IMG/VR virus record: IMGVR_UViG_3300025430_000076
Coordinates: 1-32,349 of that record
DNA: 32,349 nucleotides
From: a virus
Direction: 5' to 3' (one strand)
The notes beneath the pieces were generated by a model. The model had not been told where the DNA came from, searched no databases, and was given only the letters and a program-made list of their open reading frames with translations. Shown here in pieces: positions 6,511 through 16,300 of the stretch. A program made the position numbers and the translations under genes. How positions within the stretch are numbered: the stretch's first letter is position 1; every line of letters begins with the position of its first letter.

Positions 6511-7715
6511 TGCCTAATTTCGTTCACGGTAAGAATGTACGAGTAGCGTTCATCAACAACTCGGCAAGCGCAACCGTTGTAAATGGCTATGGGCCTCTGG
6601 CTATTACGGCAGTAGCGACCTCATCACCTTCGGCTGGATACACCACTTATACGACCGTTGCGCCACACGGCTTGTATGTCGGTGGAACCGTCACCGTCAT
6701 CAATATGTTGCCGACCGCTTACAACGCCTCTGGTGCGACCATTACTGGCGTTGCATCGCCCACCAGTTTCACCATTGCCAACTCTGCCACTGCCGCTATC
6801 ACGCAGTTGGGTGGCGTTTCGGGTCTGGTTGGCTACACGGGCTACAACCCTTTTGTCGCAAACCAATATGTGACCGTTGCTGGAAACACCAACTCATCGC
6901 TCAACCTGACGGGAACCGTCGCTGGCGCAAACAACATTGGCTTTTCACTAAGCACAACCGCCACTGTCGCAACGGGAACCGCCGCTACCGGAACTGGTGG
7001 AACCGGAACCAGTGTTGCCACTGGCTACGACCTCTCGCAGTTCTTTAACGACGCTGGGCTTAGTTTCACGGCGGAAGCCACTGAATCAACCACTTTCCAA
7101 ACTGGCGGCGTAAAGTCATACATCAAGGGTCTAAAAGACGGCACAATCACCTTGTCTGGCTACTACGACGGAACGCAACAGGGCGTTGACGCAATTATGA
7201 CTGAGGCGATTAACAACAACGGCGACGACGCAGTTATTGTTTTCCCTTTCGGTGGAAACACTGACAATGAGCGTTGCTGGCTGTCGCAGGGTATTGAGAC
7301 TAAGTATGAACTGAAGTCGCCTGTTGCTGGCATTGTGACCATCGATACTGAAATCCAAGCGGACGGTGGCGTTGCTTACGGAACCGGCAAGTCTTTCAGC
7401 ATTACGGGAACGGGTGCTTCTGCCTCAACTGTCGCTCTCAACAACCAGCAGGCTTCTAACAATGGTGGCTTGCTGTTGGTTGCGGTCACCGCTTTGTCCG
7501 CAGGGGCAACGTTGAGCCTATATTTCCAGTCGTCGTCAGACGGCGTAACTTGGACTAGCGGCGCAAGCAGCCAGACCCCAATTGGAAACACGATTTCGGC
7601 TGTTGGTGCTGAAATCTACCCGATTTCGGGAAGCATTTACCAATACACACGTCTTTACTGGACACTCAATAGCGGTGCTTCAGCAACTATTTTCTACGGG
7701 TTCGCCCGTTATTAG
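6510..7715 (+). CDS. Major tail (tube) protein 1, with inserted beta-modules
   Basis: A 401-residue protein whose ATG overlaps the previous stop. It starts MPNFVHGKN and carries the block ESTTFQTGGVKSYIKGLKDGTITLSGYYD near residues 195-225. It then has LSQGIETKYELKSPVAGIVTIDTEIQADG, matching the equivalents in the next gene. These are the conserved parts of siphophage tail-tube subunits. Inserted at about residues 29-100 is a Thr/Ala-rich module (APHGLYVGGTVTVI...PTAYN...SPTSFTIANS) of the same type that recurs in the 2660-aa tail protein. The C-terminal ~100 residues are an extra Ser/Thr/Gly-rich beta domain (LYFQSSSDGVTWTSG), probably surface-exposed on the tube. Position before the chaperone pair and tape measure supports the call. 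Confidence 0.75.
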   Translation: MPNFVHGKNVRVAFINNSASATVVNGYGPLAITAVATSSPSAGYTTYTTVAPHGLYVGGTVTVINMLPTAYNASGATITGVASPTSFTIANSATAAITQLGGVSGLVGYTGYNPFVANQYVTVAGNTNSSLNLTGTVAGANNIGFSLSTTATVATGTAATGTGGTGTSVATGYDLSQFFNDAGLSFTAEATESTTFQTGGVKSYIKGLKDGTITLSGYYDGTQQGVDAIMTEAINNNGDDAVIVFPFGGNTDNERCWLSQGIETKYELKSPVAGIVTIDTEIQADGGVAYGTGKSFSITGTGASASTVALNNQQASNNGGLLLVAVTALSAGATLSLYFQSSSDGVTWTSGASSQTPIGNTISAVGAEIYPISGSIYQYTRLYWTLNSGASATIFYGFARY

Positions 7716-7726
7716 AAAGGAATAAA

Positions 7727-8479
7727 ATGCCTACTTTCCAGCACGGTAAGAACGGTTTTCTAGCGTTGGGATTTGAGAATGTCGGCGGTTTGACTTCCGT
7801 GACGACCCTCTCGGCATCGGCAACTGGTTCACCTTCGGTTCTTTCGCTTACCCCAGCGACGGGAACGTTGTTGGCTGGTGGAAACCCAACCCTCACGGGT
7901 GGTTCGGTCTACGGCGGTTTCGTGAACGGTATCCCATTTGCTACCGCTACGAAGTTCGCTAACGGAACTACGTCATACACCGCGTCGGTGAACACCAGCG
8001 TTCAGGCGGCATCTGGCTCGCCAGTTCTGCCAATGATTAACGTTTCACCATACCTGAGCGACTTGGGCTTGCCAATCGCCATTGACCCCAATGAAACGAC
8101 GACGTTCTCACAGCAGGGTGTCAAGACTTACATTGTCGGTCTGAAGGGCTACACCCTGTCGTTTAGTGGAATGTACGACCCCACGCCTTCGACGGTGGCT
8201 TCATCTGCCTCAACGCCCGGTGGTATGGACGCTATCTTGACCGCCATGATTGCTTGGCAGGACAACTACAACACCATCAACGGTATCTACACGCCGAACT
8301 TTATCTCGTTCGTGTATGGCCCAGCCACGCCCGGTGCTTTCACCGGACAGTCTCCTGCGCCTCAATACTACGGTCAGGGTATCCTCACCAAGTACGAACT
8401 GAAATCGTCAGTTTCGGGTGTTGTGACGTTTGACGCTGAACTCCAAATCACGGGCGCAGTCACACGCACCACGCTTTAG
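7727..8479 (+). CDS. Major tail (tube) protein 2, paralogue of the preceding gene
   Basis: A 250-residue protein with AAAGGA at 7716-7721 before ATG 7727. It shares with the upstream gene the opening MP-x-F-x-HGKN, the central ETTTFSQQGVKTYIVGLKGYTLSFSGMYD, and the ending GILTKYELKSSVSGVVTFDAELQITGA. It lacks the upstream copy's HGL-module insert and C-terminal extension, but has its own Gly/Ser/Thr-rich N-terminal insert (residues ~15-95). It may be the tube subunit proper with the longer copy as a decorated variant, or the two may build different parts of the tail. No frameshift or truncation is seen. Confidence 0.7.
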   Translation: MPTFQHGKNGFLALGFENVGGLTSVTTLSASATGSPSVLSLTPATGTLLAGGNPTLTGGSVYGGFVNGIPFATATKFANGTTSYTASVNTSVQAASGSPVLPMINVSPYLSDLGLPIAIDPNETTTFSQQGVKTYIVGLKGYTLSFSGMYDPTPSTVASSASTPGGMDAILTAMIAWQDNYNTINGIYTPNFISFVYGPATPGAFTGQSPAPQYYGQGILTKYELKSSVSGVVTFDAELQITGAVTRTTL

Positions 8480-8493
8480 TTGTAGTAGTATCC

Positions 8494-8534
8494 ATCCGTC
8501 AGGGTTTTAGGCAAATCGTCTAGCCCTGACGGAT
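8494..8534 (+). promoter_or_regulatory. Perfect 11-bp stem-loop before the tail chaperone gene
   Basis: ATCCGTCAGGG (8494-8504) and CCCTGACGGAT (8524-8534) are exact inverted repeats around a 19-base loop. The right arm ends two bases before the GGAAA ribosome-binding site of the gene at 8547. No U-run follows, so it is not a standard intrinsic terminator. It may stabilise the upstream tube mRNA, mark a processing site, or reduce expression of the chaperone relative to the tube proteins. Confidence 0.6.
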
Positions 8535-8546
8535 TGGAAACTATTT

Positions 8547-8930
8547 ATGTCTAATCTTAGTGAAATCATTTTTGCCACCAGCGACATCGCTGAGGAAACC
8601 ATCCACGTCAACGCTTGGGATGTAGACATTCTTGTCAAGGCAATGACCGCCCGTGACCGTGCCAAGATGGTTGAGCAGGCTGGTGGTGAAACGGGTATGA
8701 ACCTCGAACAGATTTTGCCTGACTTGGTGATTCTGTGTTCATTTGACCCAGCGACGGGCGAGCGTATTTTCCAGCCCAGCGACCGTGACGCTCTGCTTGC
8801 TAAGGCAGCAGACCCCATTGAGCAAATCGCTATCAAGGCTATGGCTCTTAGTGGAATGTCGCAAGATTCGGTGGACGAAGCGGGAAAAGACTCATCGCCA
8901 ACCCCGACCGCCGGTTCATCTTTGAACTAG
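8547..8930 (+). CDS. Tail assembly chaperone, short (G-like) form
   Basis: A 127-residue protein read entirely in the zero frame, starting at ATG 8547 with GGAAA six bases upstream. It has a strand-rich N-terminus (EETIHVNAWDVDILVKAMTARDRAKMVEQAG), typical of siphophage chaperones that coat the tape measure, and a central helical part with ATGERIFQPSDRDALLAKAADPIEQIAIKAM. The last 14 residues after the slip site (residues 114-127) are low-complexity Ser/Pro/Thr, as expected where most ribosomes read through. It sits between the tube proteins and the tape measure, the invariant position of this gene pair. Confidence 0.85.
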   Translation: MSNLSEIIFATSDIAEETIHVNAWDVDILVKAMTARDRAKMVEQAGGETGMNLEQILPDLVILCSFDPATGERIFQPSDRDALLAKAADPIEQIAIKAMALSGMSQDSVDEAGKDSSPTPTAGSSLN

Positions 8931-9085
8931 CCGACGCTTTAGGACGAACGGTTGGCGAACTCTTAGAGGGTTCGCCAGCCCATCGCCCCCTATCGTCATC
9001 GGAGTTGGTGGAATGGCAAGCGGTTTACAAACTGCGAGCATTTGAGAACGAGCAAGCCTCAAAGAATTCCAATAACGGGTTGTAG
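8547..9085 (+). CDS. Tail assembly chaperone, frameshifted (GT-like) fusion
   Basis: Produced from the same start as the short form by a -1 shift at GGGAAAA (8882-8888), giving 114 + 65 = 179 residues ending at TAG 9083-9085. The extension reads RLIANPDRRFIFELADALG, then TVGELLEGS, then a segment SSSELVEWQAVYKL. This matches the helical T-domain pattern (x-L-A-x-x-L-G-x-T-V-x-E-L ... S-x-x-E-L-x-E-W-x-A-x-Y) found in lambda-like GT proteins. The T part has no start codon or ribosome-binding site of its own, so the frameshift is the only plausible way to make it. The T domain is known to recruit tube subunits to the chaperone-coated tape measure. Confidence 0.85.
8882..8888 (+). promoter_or_regulatory. 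Programmed -1 ribosomal frameshift site GGGAAAA
   Basis: The heptamer is in the correct phase: zero-frame codons are GCG GGA AAA, so tRNAs on GGA-AAA can re-pair as GGG-AAA one base back. It fits X-XXY-YYZ exactly and joins the two chaperone frames. About 65 bases downstream there is a 7-bp stem (GGCGAAC 8954-8960 with GTTCGCC 8970-8976), which may or may not be close enough to stimulate slipping. Confidence 0.85.
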
Positions 9086-9104
9086 GATTATCCACAGGTG
9101 ACCA

Positions 9105-12100
9105 ATGGATGAATCCTTACGAATAAAGATTATTGGTGACCCCACAGGGGCTATCACCTCTCTAAATCAGGTCAATGCCGTAGCCGCTGGCGTGGCTGGT
9201 GGAATGAAAACCGCCTTTACAGGCGTTGGCGAAATCATCAAGTCGTCACTCGGCTGGTTGGCTGGATTTGAGGCTATCAAAAAAGGTCTTGACCTAGCCT
9301 CGTCAAACGAAAGTCTGCTTCGCTCACAGACAGCCCTGCTGAAAAATCAGGGCGCACTTGGTGTGGCTCTTGCTGGTGGCAAGAGCGCAATGGCGGACAT
9401 TGCTGGAACATACGATAAGGTCACCGGCAAAGCGGATAAGTATTCGACGGTGCTTGCCTCACAGGCGATGGCACTCTCAATGCAAACGGGTATCTCGGAT
9501 AACGCTATTACCCAAGCGCAGAACCTACTTATTCCGAACCAAGACCTGCTGAAACTCTTTCAGAACCAGAAAGGTGCGTTCGCAGACACTGTTCAGGCTG
9601 CCGCAAACCTTTCTGGTCTTATGCACACCAGTATGCCAGCGGCCGCTCGCACACTGTCTCGTGTATTGGCTGACCCGGCCAAGAAGATGTCGGGGCTTAC
9701 TCGCTACGGTTTTTCACTAACACAGACACAATTGGCTGGCATCAAGGGCGCAGGTAGCCTTATCAACCAGCAAAAGTTGTTCATCAAGGACATCAACACA
9801 ACGCTGGGTGGCGTGGCGCAAGCCGGTGTTTCACCAATGGAAAGGTTGGCTAACGACTTCCAAAACGTTTTGATGCAACTCGGTAAGGGTCTGTTGCCTA
9901 TCGTTGATGCTTTTGCCACTGTTTTGGCTAACCCAACATTTATTCAGGGAGTCACCACTGCGTTTACCGGAATGGCGCAAGCAATTGCCCCCATTGCTCA
10001 AACAATGGGTGACGCTTTTGGTAGTGCTGTCGCAGCACTTACACCACTTATTCAGGTCTTTACGCAGGGCGTTGTTCCAGCGATTATGACTGTCGTTCAG
10101 CCATTCATCACTGCTGTCGGCTCAATTCTTGGTTCCATCGGCAAGATTTTCACTACACCAGCCGTTATGAACTTGGTCACAATGATGACCAAACTGGCAA
10201 ACGTAGTGGTTGCCGCTGTCGGCCCGTCGCTCAAACTCATCGCCGACACCTTTGACAAAATGAGTAAGAACAATGGGCCTCTTACGCAGTTTTTCACCAG
10301 CCTGACGCAATCGCTACAAATCATGGCTCCGTTGTTGCCAGCATTTGTAAATCTGCTTACACAGTTGCTCGTGGCGTTCTTGCCAATTATGCAAACAATG
10401 TTGCCCAGTATCGCTTTCATTGTCCGCATAGTTGCTGATGTGGCTAAGGGTATCGCCAACGTGGTCGACTTCATCGCCAAGATGATTGGAAAAGCCCACG
10501 GGTTGTTCAAGATTATTTCACTAGCCATCGGCGTGGTTCTGGCGGTTTGGTTCACTCGTAGCCTGTTCCTGAACCCCGTCATGGCTGCCATCGCTCAACT
10601 TCGCTCGTTTATGGCTACCTTGCTGAAAGTCGGCACGGTGGGCAAGGATGCCTTTGACGGGATGGCAAAGGGTGAAAAGGGTTTCGCCGGTCGCCTAAAG
10701 GGCTATCAGGGCGGTGTTGCTAAGGCAAAGACGTATCTCTTGCAACAGCAGGTAGGTAGGCAGTTCGCAGAGGGCGACATCAACATCCGTGGCTATCGCC
10801 GTGAAATGCGCAAAATTCAGATGCAAGGCCCTGCGTTTGAAGAGGAAATGAAACGCCTGCGTCGCACCAGCAACCCGATTTACGGTCGTGCGTTCGGTCA
10901 AGAGGGCGGAGGCATGATTAGTCGCCTACAGACTATGTTGCTTGGCCCGAACAAGAAAGTTCTTGCTGACCTAATGGCAGCATCGCAACGGTTTGAGCAA
11001 GGCGAGGACGAGAACGACAATGCTCTTAGTGAAAACACCAATGCGCTTCTAGATGTAAAGACGAACCTAGAAAAAGCCAATGGGATTTTGGGCGGTGCTG
11101 GAAACGTCTCTGCGAACGCCGAAATCGCAAATGCGGCAACGATACAAGAGGAATCAAACGCCAAAGTCGTCACCGCCGTAGAAAGCCTTACGGACAAGAC
11201 GGCGGAACTTGCTGTTGTGAACCGGCAACTCCAAACCTCTAGTCGTCGCACCACTGGTTCGTTCCTCTACCAGTCATCTATTGGTGGCTACGTCAAGTGG
11301 GCAAAGGGTATCTACAGCGGTATTGACCGTGCTGGAAGGCTTTTTGGGCTTGACATCAAGAACTCTGTGGGATACGCCGGTCTTTACATCCAAGACAAGT
11401 TCCAGCAGGCAAGCGCAATTATCGTTTCATCGGCACAAAAGTTCGGTGGCTTGCTTGCCACAAAGGTGAAAGCAGCGTTCTATCCCATTTCTGTTGTCGC
11501 CAAGCAAATTGGAACAACAATTAGTGAAAAGATGGCGCAAGGGTCGTTTATCCTGCGTGGCGTTGCCGACATTGCCATGAACAAGGTTTCTGCGACCTTT
11601 GACACAGCCACTCAAAAGGTGAAAACGGCGTTTAGTAGCGCCACTGCATTGGTTTCTCAGGCATTTGAAACTGCTGGAAACGCCGTTCAAAGCAAGTTCC
11701 TACAAATTGACAACGCACTTAACGGTGCTATTTCAGCATCGGCAAAGATTTTGGCAAACGCTGGGCGTGTGGTTGGCGACAACCTTTACTTGGTTGGCTC
11801 GGTTCTGGGCGACAAACTAAAGAGTGCTGGCGAAACCGTCAAGACCGCCATCGGTGTGGCTGGTATTGCCTTTGGTGAAAAGATTACGGGTGCTATGTCC
11901 TCAATGTCCGACAGTATCCGCTTGTCGGGTATGTATCTGCTGGAAACCATTGGCAAGTCGGGTAGCGCACTCGTAAGTGCTGGCGAAACCGTTGCCCTGA
12001 AGTTTATGTATGGTGCTGATAAGGCGGTCGCCATCCTGAAGGGTGCTGGCTCAATGATTGGTGGCGGCATCGGCAAACTTGGTAGTGGAATCGGCAAGAT

Positions 12101-13271
12101 ATTCAGTAGCAAGTTGGGTGCTGGTCTTATGGGCGGCTTGGGCTTAGCGTCCTCAATGATTTCCACCCAAACGCTAGACAAGATTATGCCCAAGAATGCG
12201 GCTATTGACACCACAGGGGCTTTACAGGGTGCTTCTATCGGCATGATGTTCGGCCCGTGGGGTGCGGCTATCGGTGCGGCTATCGGTCTAATGAAATCGC
12301 TCTACAACACCTGTAAGCCCGTTCACAATTTCGTCCACAAGATTGGGACGACGCTCAAAGAGTGGTGGACGAAACACCTGCCGACAATCAAGAAAATCTT
12401 TGAGGTTATCGGTAAGACGGTTATGAAGGTGTTTGGATTTATCCGCACTCACTTGAAGCAAATTGCTGTAATCGCTGCTATCGCCTTTGCGCCTATACTC
12501 TGGCCGCTCGAACTTGCCGTCGGCGTGGTTTTCCTTATTGTCAAGCACTTCAAGGGATTTATGAAAATCGTCAAGGACATTATGCCCGTCCTAAAGGTGA
12601 TTGGGGCGATACTGCTAAAGGTAGCAATGTTCCTAGCGAACATGATTATCAAGGCGGTCAAGATTCTCTGGGATATTTTGAAGTTCATCTTTGGTGTTTT
12701 CAAGGACATTTGGAACATCCTCTACGACATTGGAAAGTTCATTGTGACGGGCATTATCGCCTATGTTCAGTTCTGGTGGAATCTTGCCCAGAACATTGCC
12801 CATATATTTGTGACTATGTGGGATGGGCTGGTGAACGGGGCTAAGGCTGCTTGGGGCTTTATCAAGCGTATGTTCCACTGGATTGAGAACATCGGCGGGA
12901 CGATTTGGGATGGGCTTTACAACGGGTTCGTGTGGATTGCCAACAAGATTATTGGGGCATACAACGACACCGTTGGTCTTATTCCGGGTATGTCAATTGG
13001 AAAACTGAAGGACATTGGCGGAAGTTCTAAGCCCGCAAAGGGTGCGGAGGCTGGTAAAAACGCTGGTCACACGCTTGTTGCTGCTCACGAAGCGGTGAAA
13101 TCCCTGAAGGCAAACAAGGGTTCTGGCACGACAAACCTTAATGTTCACCCGAACGCTGTGACTATCAACATCTCTGGAAACGCCGATAAGGCAACCACCG
13201 AGCAAATCAAGAAAGTCGTTGACGACCAATTCAAGGAACTGCACCGCACCCTGAAGTCAATGGGTAGATAG
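9105..13271 (+). CDS. Tape measure protein
   Basis: A 1388-residue protein starting at ATG 9105 after a short purine run (AGGTGA). It is the longest gene right after the chaperone pair, the defining position. Its N-terminal ~420 residues alternate helices and hydrophobic stretches, with a long Gln/Leu/Pro-rich helical region near residues 280-460. A charged segment (residues ~545-640) and a long Ala/Ser/Lys helical rod follow. Residues ~1105-1260 contain several strongly hydrophobic helices (around QIAVIAAIAFAPILWPLELAVGVVFLIV and AMFLANMIIKAVKILW), typical of the part inserted in the host membrane during DNA injection. No peptidase or muramidase motif seen. Using the usual ~0.15 nm per residue, the tail would be roughly 200 nm. 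Confidence 0.9.
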   Translation: MDESLRIKIIGDPTGAITSLNQVNAVAAGVAGGMKTAFTGVGEIIKSSLGWLAGFEAIKKGLDLASSNESLLRSQTALLKNQGALGVALAGGKSAMADIAGTYDKVTGKADKYSTVLASQAMALSMQTGISDNAITQAQNLLIPNQDLLKLFQNQKGAFADTVQAAANLSGLMHTSMPAAARTLSRVLADPAKKMSGLTRYGFSLTQTQLAGIKGAGSLINQQKLFIKDINTTLGGVAQAGVSPMERLANDFQNVLMQLGKGLLPIVDAFATVLANPTFIQGVTTAFTGMAQAIAPIAQTMGDAFGSAVAALTPLIQVFTQGVVPAIMTVVQPFITAVGSILGSIGKIFTTPAVMNLVTMMTKLANVVVAAVGPSLKLIADTFDKMSKNNGPLTQFFTSLTQSLQIMAPLLPAFVNLLTQLLVAFLPIMQTMLPSIAFIVRIVADVAKGIANVVDFIAKMIGKAHGLFKIISLAIGVVLAVWFTRSLFLNPVMAAIAQLRSFMATLLKVGTVGKDAFDGMAKGEKGFAGRLKGYQGGVAKAKTYLLQQQVGRQFAEGDINIRGYRREMRKIQMQGPAFEEEMKRLRRTSNPIYGRAFGQEGGGMISRLQTMLLGPNKKVLADLMAASQRFEQGEDENDNALSENTNALLDVKTNLEKANGILGGAGNVSANAEIANAATIQEESNAKVVTAVESLTDKTAELAVVNRQLQTSSRRTTGSFLYQSSIGGYVKWAKGIYSGIDRAGRLFGLDIKNSVGYAGLYIQDKFQQASAIIVSSAQKFGGLLATKVKAAFYPISVVAKQIGTTISEKMAQGSFILRGVADIAMNKVSATFDTATQKVKTAFSSATALVSQAFETAGNAVQSKFLQIDNALNGAISASAKILANAGRVVGDNLYLVGSVLGDKLKSAGETVKTAIGVAGIAFGEKITGAMSSMSDSIRLSGMYLLETIGKSGSALVSAGETVALKFMYGADKAVAILKGAGSMIGGGIGKLGSGIGKIFSSKLGAGLMGGLGLASSMISTQTLDKIMPKNAAIDTTGALQGASIGMMFGPWGAAIGAAIGLMKSLYNTCKPVHNFVHKIGTTLKEWWTKHLPTIKKIFEVIGKTVMKVFGFIRTHLKQIAVIAAIAFAPILWPLELAVGVVFLIVKHFKGFMKIVKDIMPVLKVIGAILLKVAMFLANMIIKAVKILWDILKFIFGVFKDIWNILYDIGKFIVTGIIAYVQFWWNLAQNIAHIFVTMWDGLVNGAKAAWGFIKRMFHWIENIGGTIWDGLYNGFVWIANKIIGAYNDTVGLIPGMSIGKLKDIGGSSKPAKGAEAGKNAGHTLVAAHEAVKSLKANKGSGTTNLNVHPNAVTINISGNADKATTEQIKKVVDDQFKELHRTLKSMGR

Positions 13272-13312
13272 TAAAATCGCTAAACAGGGGGTAGAGTTAG
13301 GGGTGAGCCGCT

Positions 13313-16300
13313 ATGAAAATACTTACTCTTAACCCTATTTCCACCAGCGCAATAACAGAAAACCTACAGGTTGTTGGTGCGGCTGACGGGGCATCTGCCC
13401 AGAACGACCTAACAAAGACTTCGGTTGGAACTATCAACAACCCGTATGGTCACGTTGATTCTGTCCACGTTGAGAACTTGGCGCAGTTTTTCACCTCATA
13501 CACGCAGTTGTCCTTGCCGACGCTGGGTGTTACGCCTCAAAAATACGGCACTTCACGGTTTTTCAGCCCGTATTACGGTCAGTATTACGCCTTTATCAAC
13601 GACACGACAAACGTCTCTGGCGCAGACGAAGTGGTGATTTTGGAAGGCTCAAACGGCTACTCACCCGACTTACTGCTTAGTAGTTACACCACAATGAACG
13701 AAACGTTGCCCGTTGTTGGTGCTGGCGTAATCCCATTGTCGTCACCATCGCCGTCGGACGTATTTCCCCCTAGTGCCGACCCGTTGCCAGCAACCATCGG
13801 TAGTGAAAACTACCCAACCGTTGTTGTAATCGCCCCGTGGGAGGATGCACCGCTTTCTACCGCCCAACGCATTATCTCTGACTACTACGTTGCCTCAAAC
13901 GTAAGTTCTATCCGCCCAAAAGACAACTTCGGTGGTGGAACCACGACGACCGCCAGTGGCTCAAACATTGTTTCCGTTTTTTCCAATACCGGAATTGTGG
14001 TGGGTATGCCCATCTCTGGCGCATACGTTCCGTCGGGAACCACAGTCACCGCCACAACAAACGTCGCCACCCTAACTGGTGTTACCGCCACGCCGTCTGC
14101 TGGAACCTTGACCTACGGCGTTTCTGGCTATTCGGCAAGCGCATCTTTCTCAAATGGTGACGCAATTAGCGTGACGAGCGCAACACCATCGTTCTACAAC
14201 ATCCCAACCAGCCTCAACTACACGGCTACGGGTGTCACGTCAACCAGTTTCACCACCACCGACCCCAACTTCCAGCCCATTTCGGGCATTACGGCAAACG
14301 GCAACCAGATTATTTTTACTACAGCGAGCGCACACGGCTACTCGGTAGGGCAGAGCATCCTGACGGACGGAACAGGTGTTTCAGCGTTCAACTTCCCCAG
14401 CACCCCACAGTTGATTACGGCGGTCAGCACCTACACGTTCACTATCTCATCAACGGCTACAGGCTCATACACTTCTGGTGGAAACGCAACTCTTTACGGC
14501 ACTTGGGTAGCGAGCAACGCCATCGCCACAGACAGCAACCAAATTGTTATGTCTAATAACGCCACCGGCAGTAGTGGTGTTTCTTTCCCCAACAACGTTG
14601 TGACGTTTGCCAATGGCGACGCAGGCTCACTGTCCGTTGGACAGGTGATTGTAAATCGCTACAGCCTGCAAGTTGGCGTTATCTCTAGCGTTGATTCGTC
14701 TGGCAACTTTGTGACGCTTACGGGTGCGGCTGCGATTTCACTAAACAACGAAAACGCACACATCTGCACGTTGATGTCCAATATCGACACGACGAACTCT
14801 GGTGCGAACCAGAACACCATGTATGACTCCTACAGCAATTCCATTACCGTTCTTAGCAATACGGCACAGGTCTATGGGGCTAGTGCTGGGCAGACGACAA
14901 CGGGCTGGACTGCTGGTGTTAGTGGAACCACAGCGATATACCAGACAGCGTCAGGAACGTTCAATAACTACGTTGCTGGGCAACAAGTCACCATTACGGG
15001 CTTTGCGAATACGTCATTCAACGGAACGTTCTATGTCAGCATTGGCACAAATTATACTTTTACTGTTGCCAACTCAACCGCCACCGGAACAACAACTGGA
15101 ACCGGCACGGTTCAGGCGACCGGAACGACCTATTACGGATACAACCAGTTCTACTCTGGGCAGAACGTATCGGTCACTGGTTTCAGCGGAACGGCAACCG
15201 CCTTCAACGCTTCTGGCACGGTTATCGCCCAGAACTCTAACCTTTTCCAAATCGCTTCTAGCCTTACCGCCACTGCGACGGCTAATGCGACGGCTACCGT
15301 TTCCACCTCAAACTGGATGGTTCCAACCCTCACAACGGCGACGCTAACAAGTGCTTCATCGACGGGTTCCAGCACATCTACCGGCTCTGTGACCTACACG
15401 GTTTCTGGAACAAATCCATTTAGCGTTGGTGAAATCGTAAGTATTACGGGCTTCTCTAGCACCGCATACAACCTCACCCTTGCCACTGTTGCTAGTGCCA
15501 CAACCTCTACGTTCTCAATTTCCACCAACAGCATCGCCAGCGCAGGAAACGCAACGGGAACCGGAACAGCGACACTCAACCCAGCGATTTACGACGCTCA
15601 GGGGGTTTTTATTGGCTACTCAAAGTCAAATCAGGCTGGTGGAACCTACGGAACAATTATCAACAATCCGTCCGTCACGTTCAGCATCCAAAGTAATCCA
15701 AACAACGTATCCGCCAGCAATAACAACAACACTGGCTCTGGCACAGGGTGGAATAACTACAACCAGACCCTCAACGAAATCGTGGCTGGTCAGTATGTAT
15801 TCCCAGTTCAGACCTACAACCCTTTCTACACCACCACTAGCCCAGCATTCAACGCGCTGAACTACGACAACAACATCGCTGGCATTTTGCCCGGTATGTG
15901 GTTTGCAGGGCTTTACAACAACTCAACGCAGATTATTCCACCCTGCCTTATCAACTACGTCGACTACACAAATCAGACAATTACGCTGTCGGCATCAGCG
16001 GTGGCGAACCTCAGCAACAACACCGCCCAGCAACCAGCCCTTTTCTGCGTGGCGACCACAAACACTGCTTCCAGCACCCTCTACAACCGTGTTGTGACGG
16101 GTTCTAATGCCTACTACGTCACGGCGACGGCGAACATTACGTCTAGTGGAAACAGTGCCACAGCATCAACGGCATCGGCGCACGGGCTTTCAGTTGGCTC
16201 ACCAATCACCATTACAGGGGCAAGCGTTACCGCCCAAAATGGAACATTTGCGGTTTATTCAGTGCCTTCGCCAACCTCGTTCGTTTATCTACCACAGGTA

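Noticed and set aside
10097-10591. Long minus-strand open frame inside the tape measure gene
   Set aside because: Shadow of the helical, low-stop tape measure sequence; no start signal and no family features.
14802-15347. 181-codon plus-strand frame inside the giant tail protein
   Set aside because: Ser/Arg/Leu/Pro-rich out-of-frame reading of Thr/Gly repeats; no ribosome-binding site.
7871-15640. Five copies of the E. coli Chi word GCTGGTGG
   Set aside because: They fall in Ala/Gly-Gly codons on one strand, the number is modest, and the host is unlikely to use the E. coli word.
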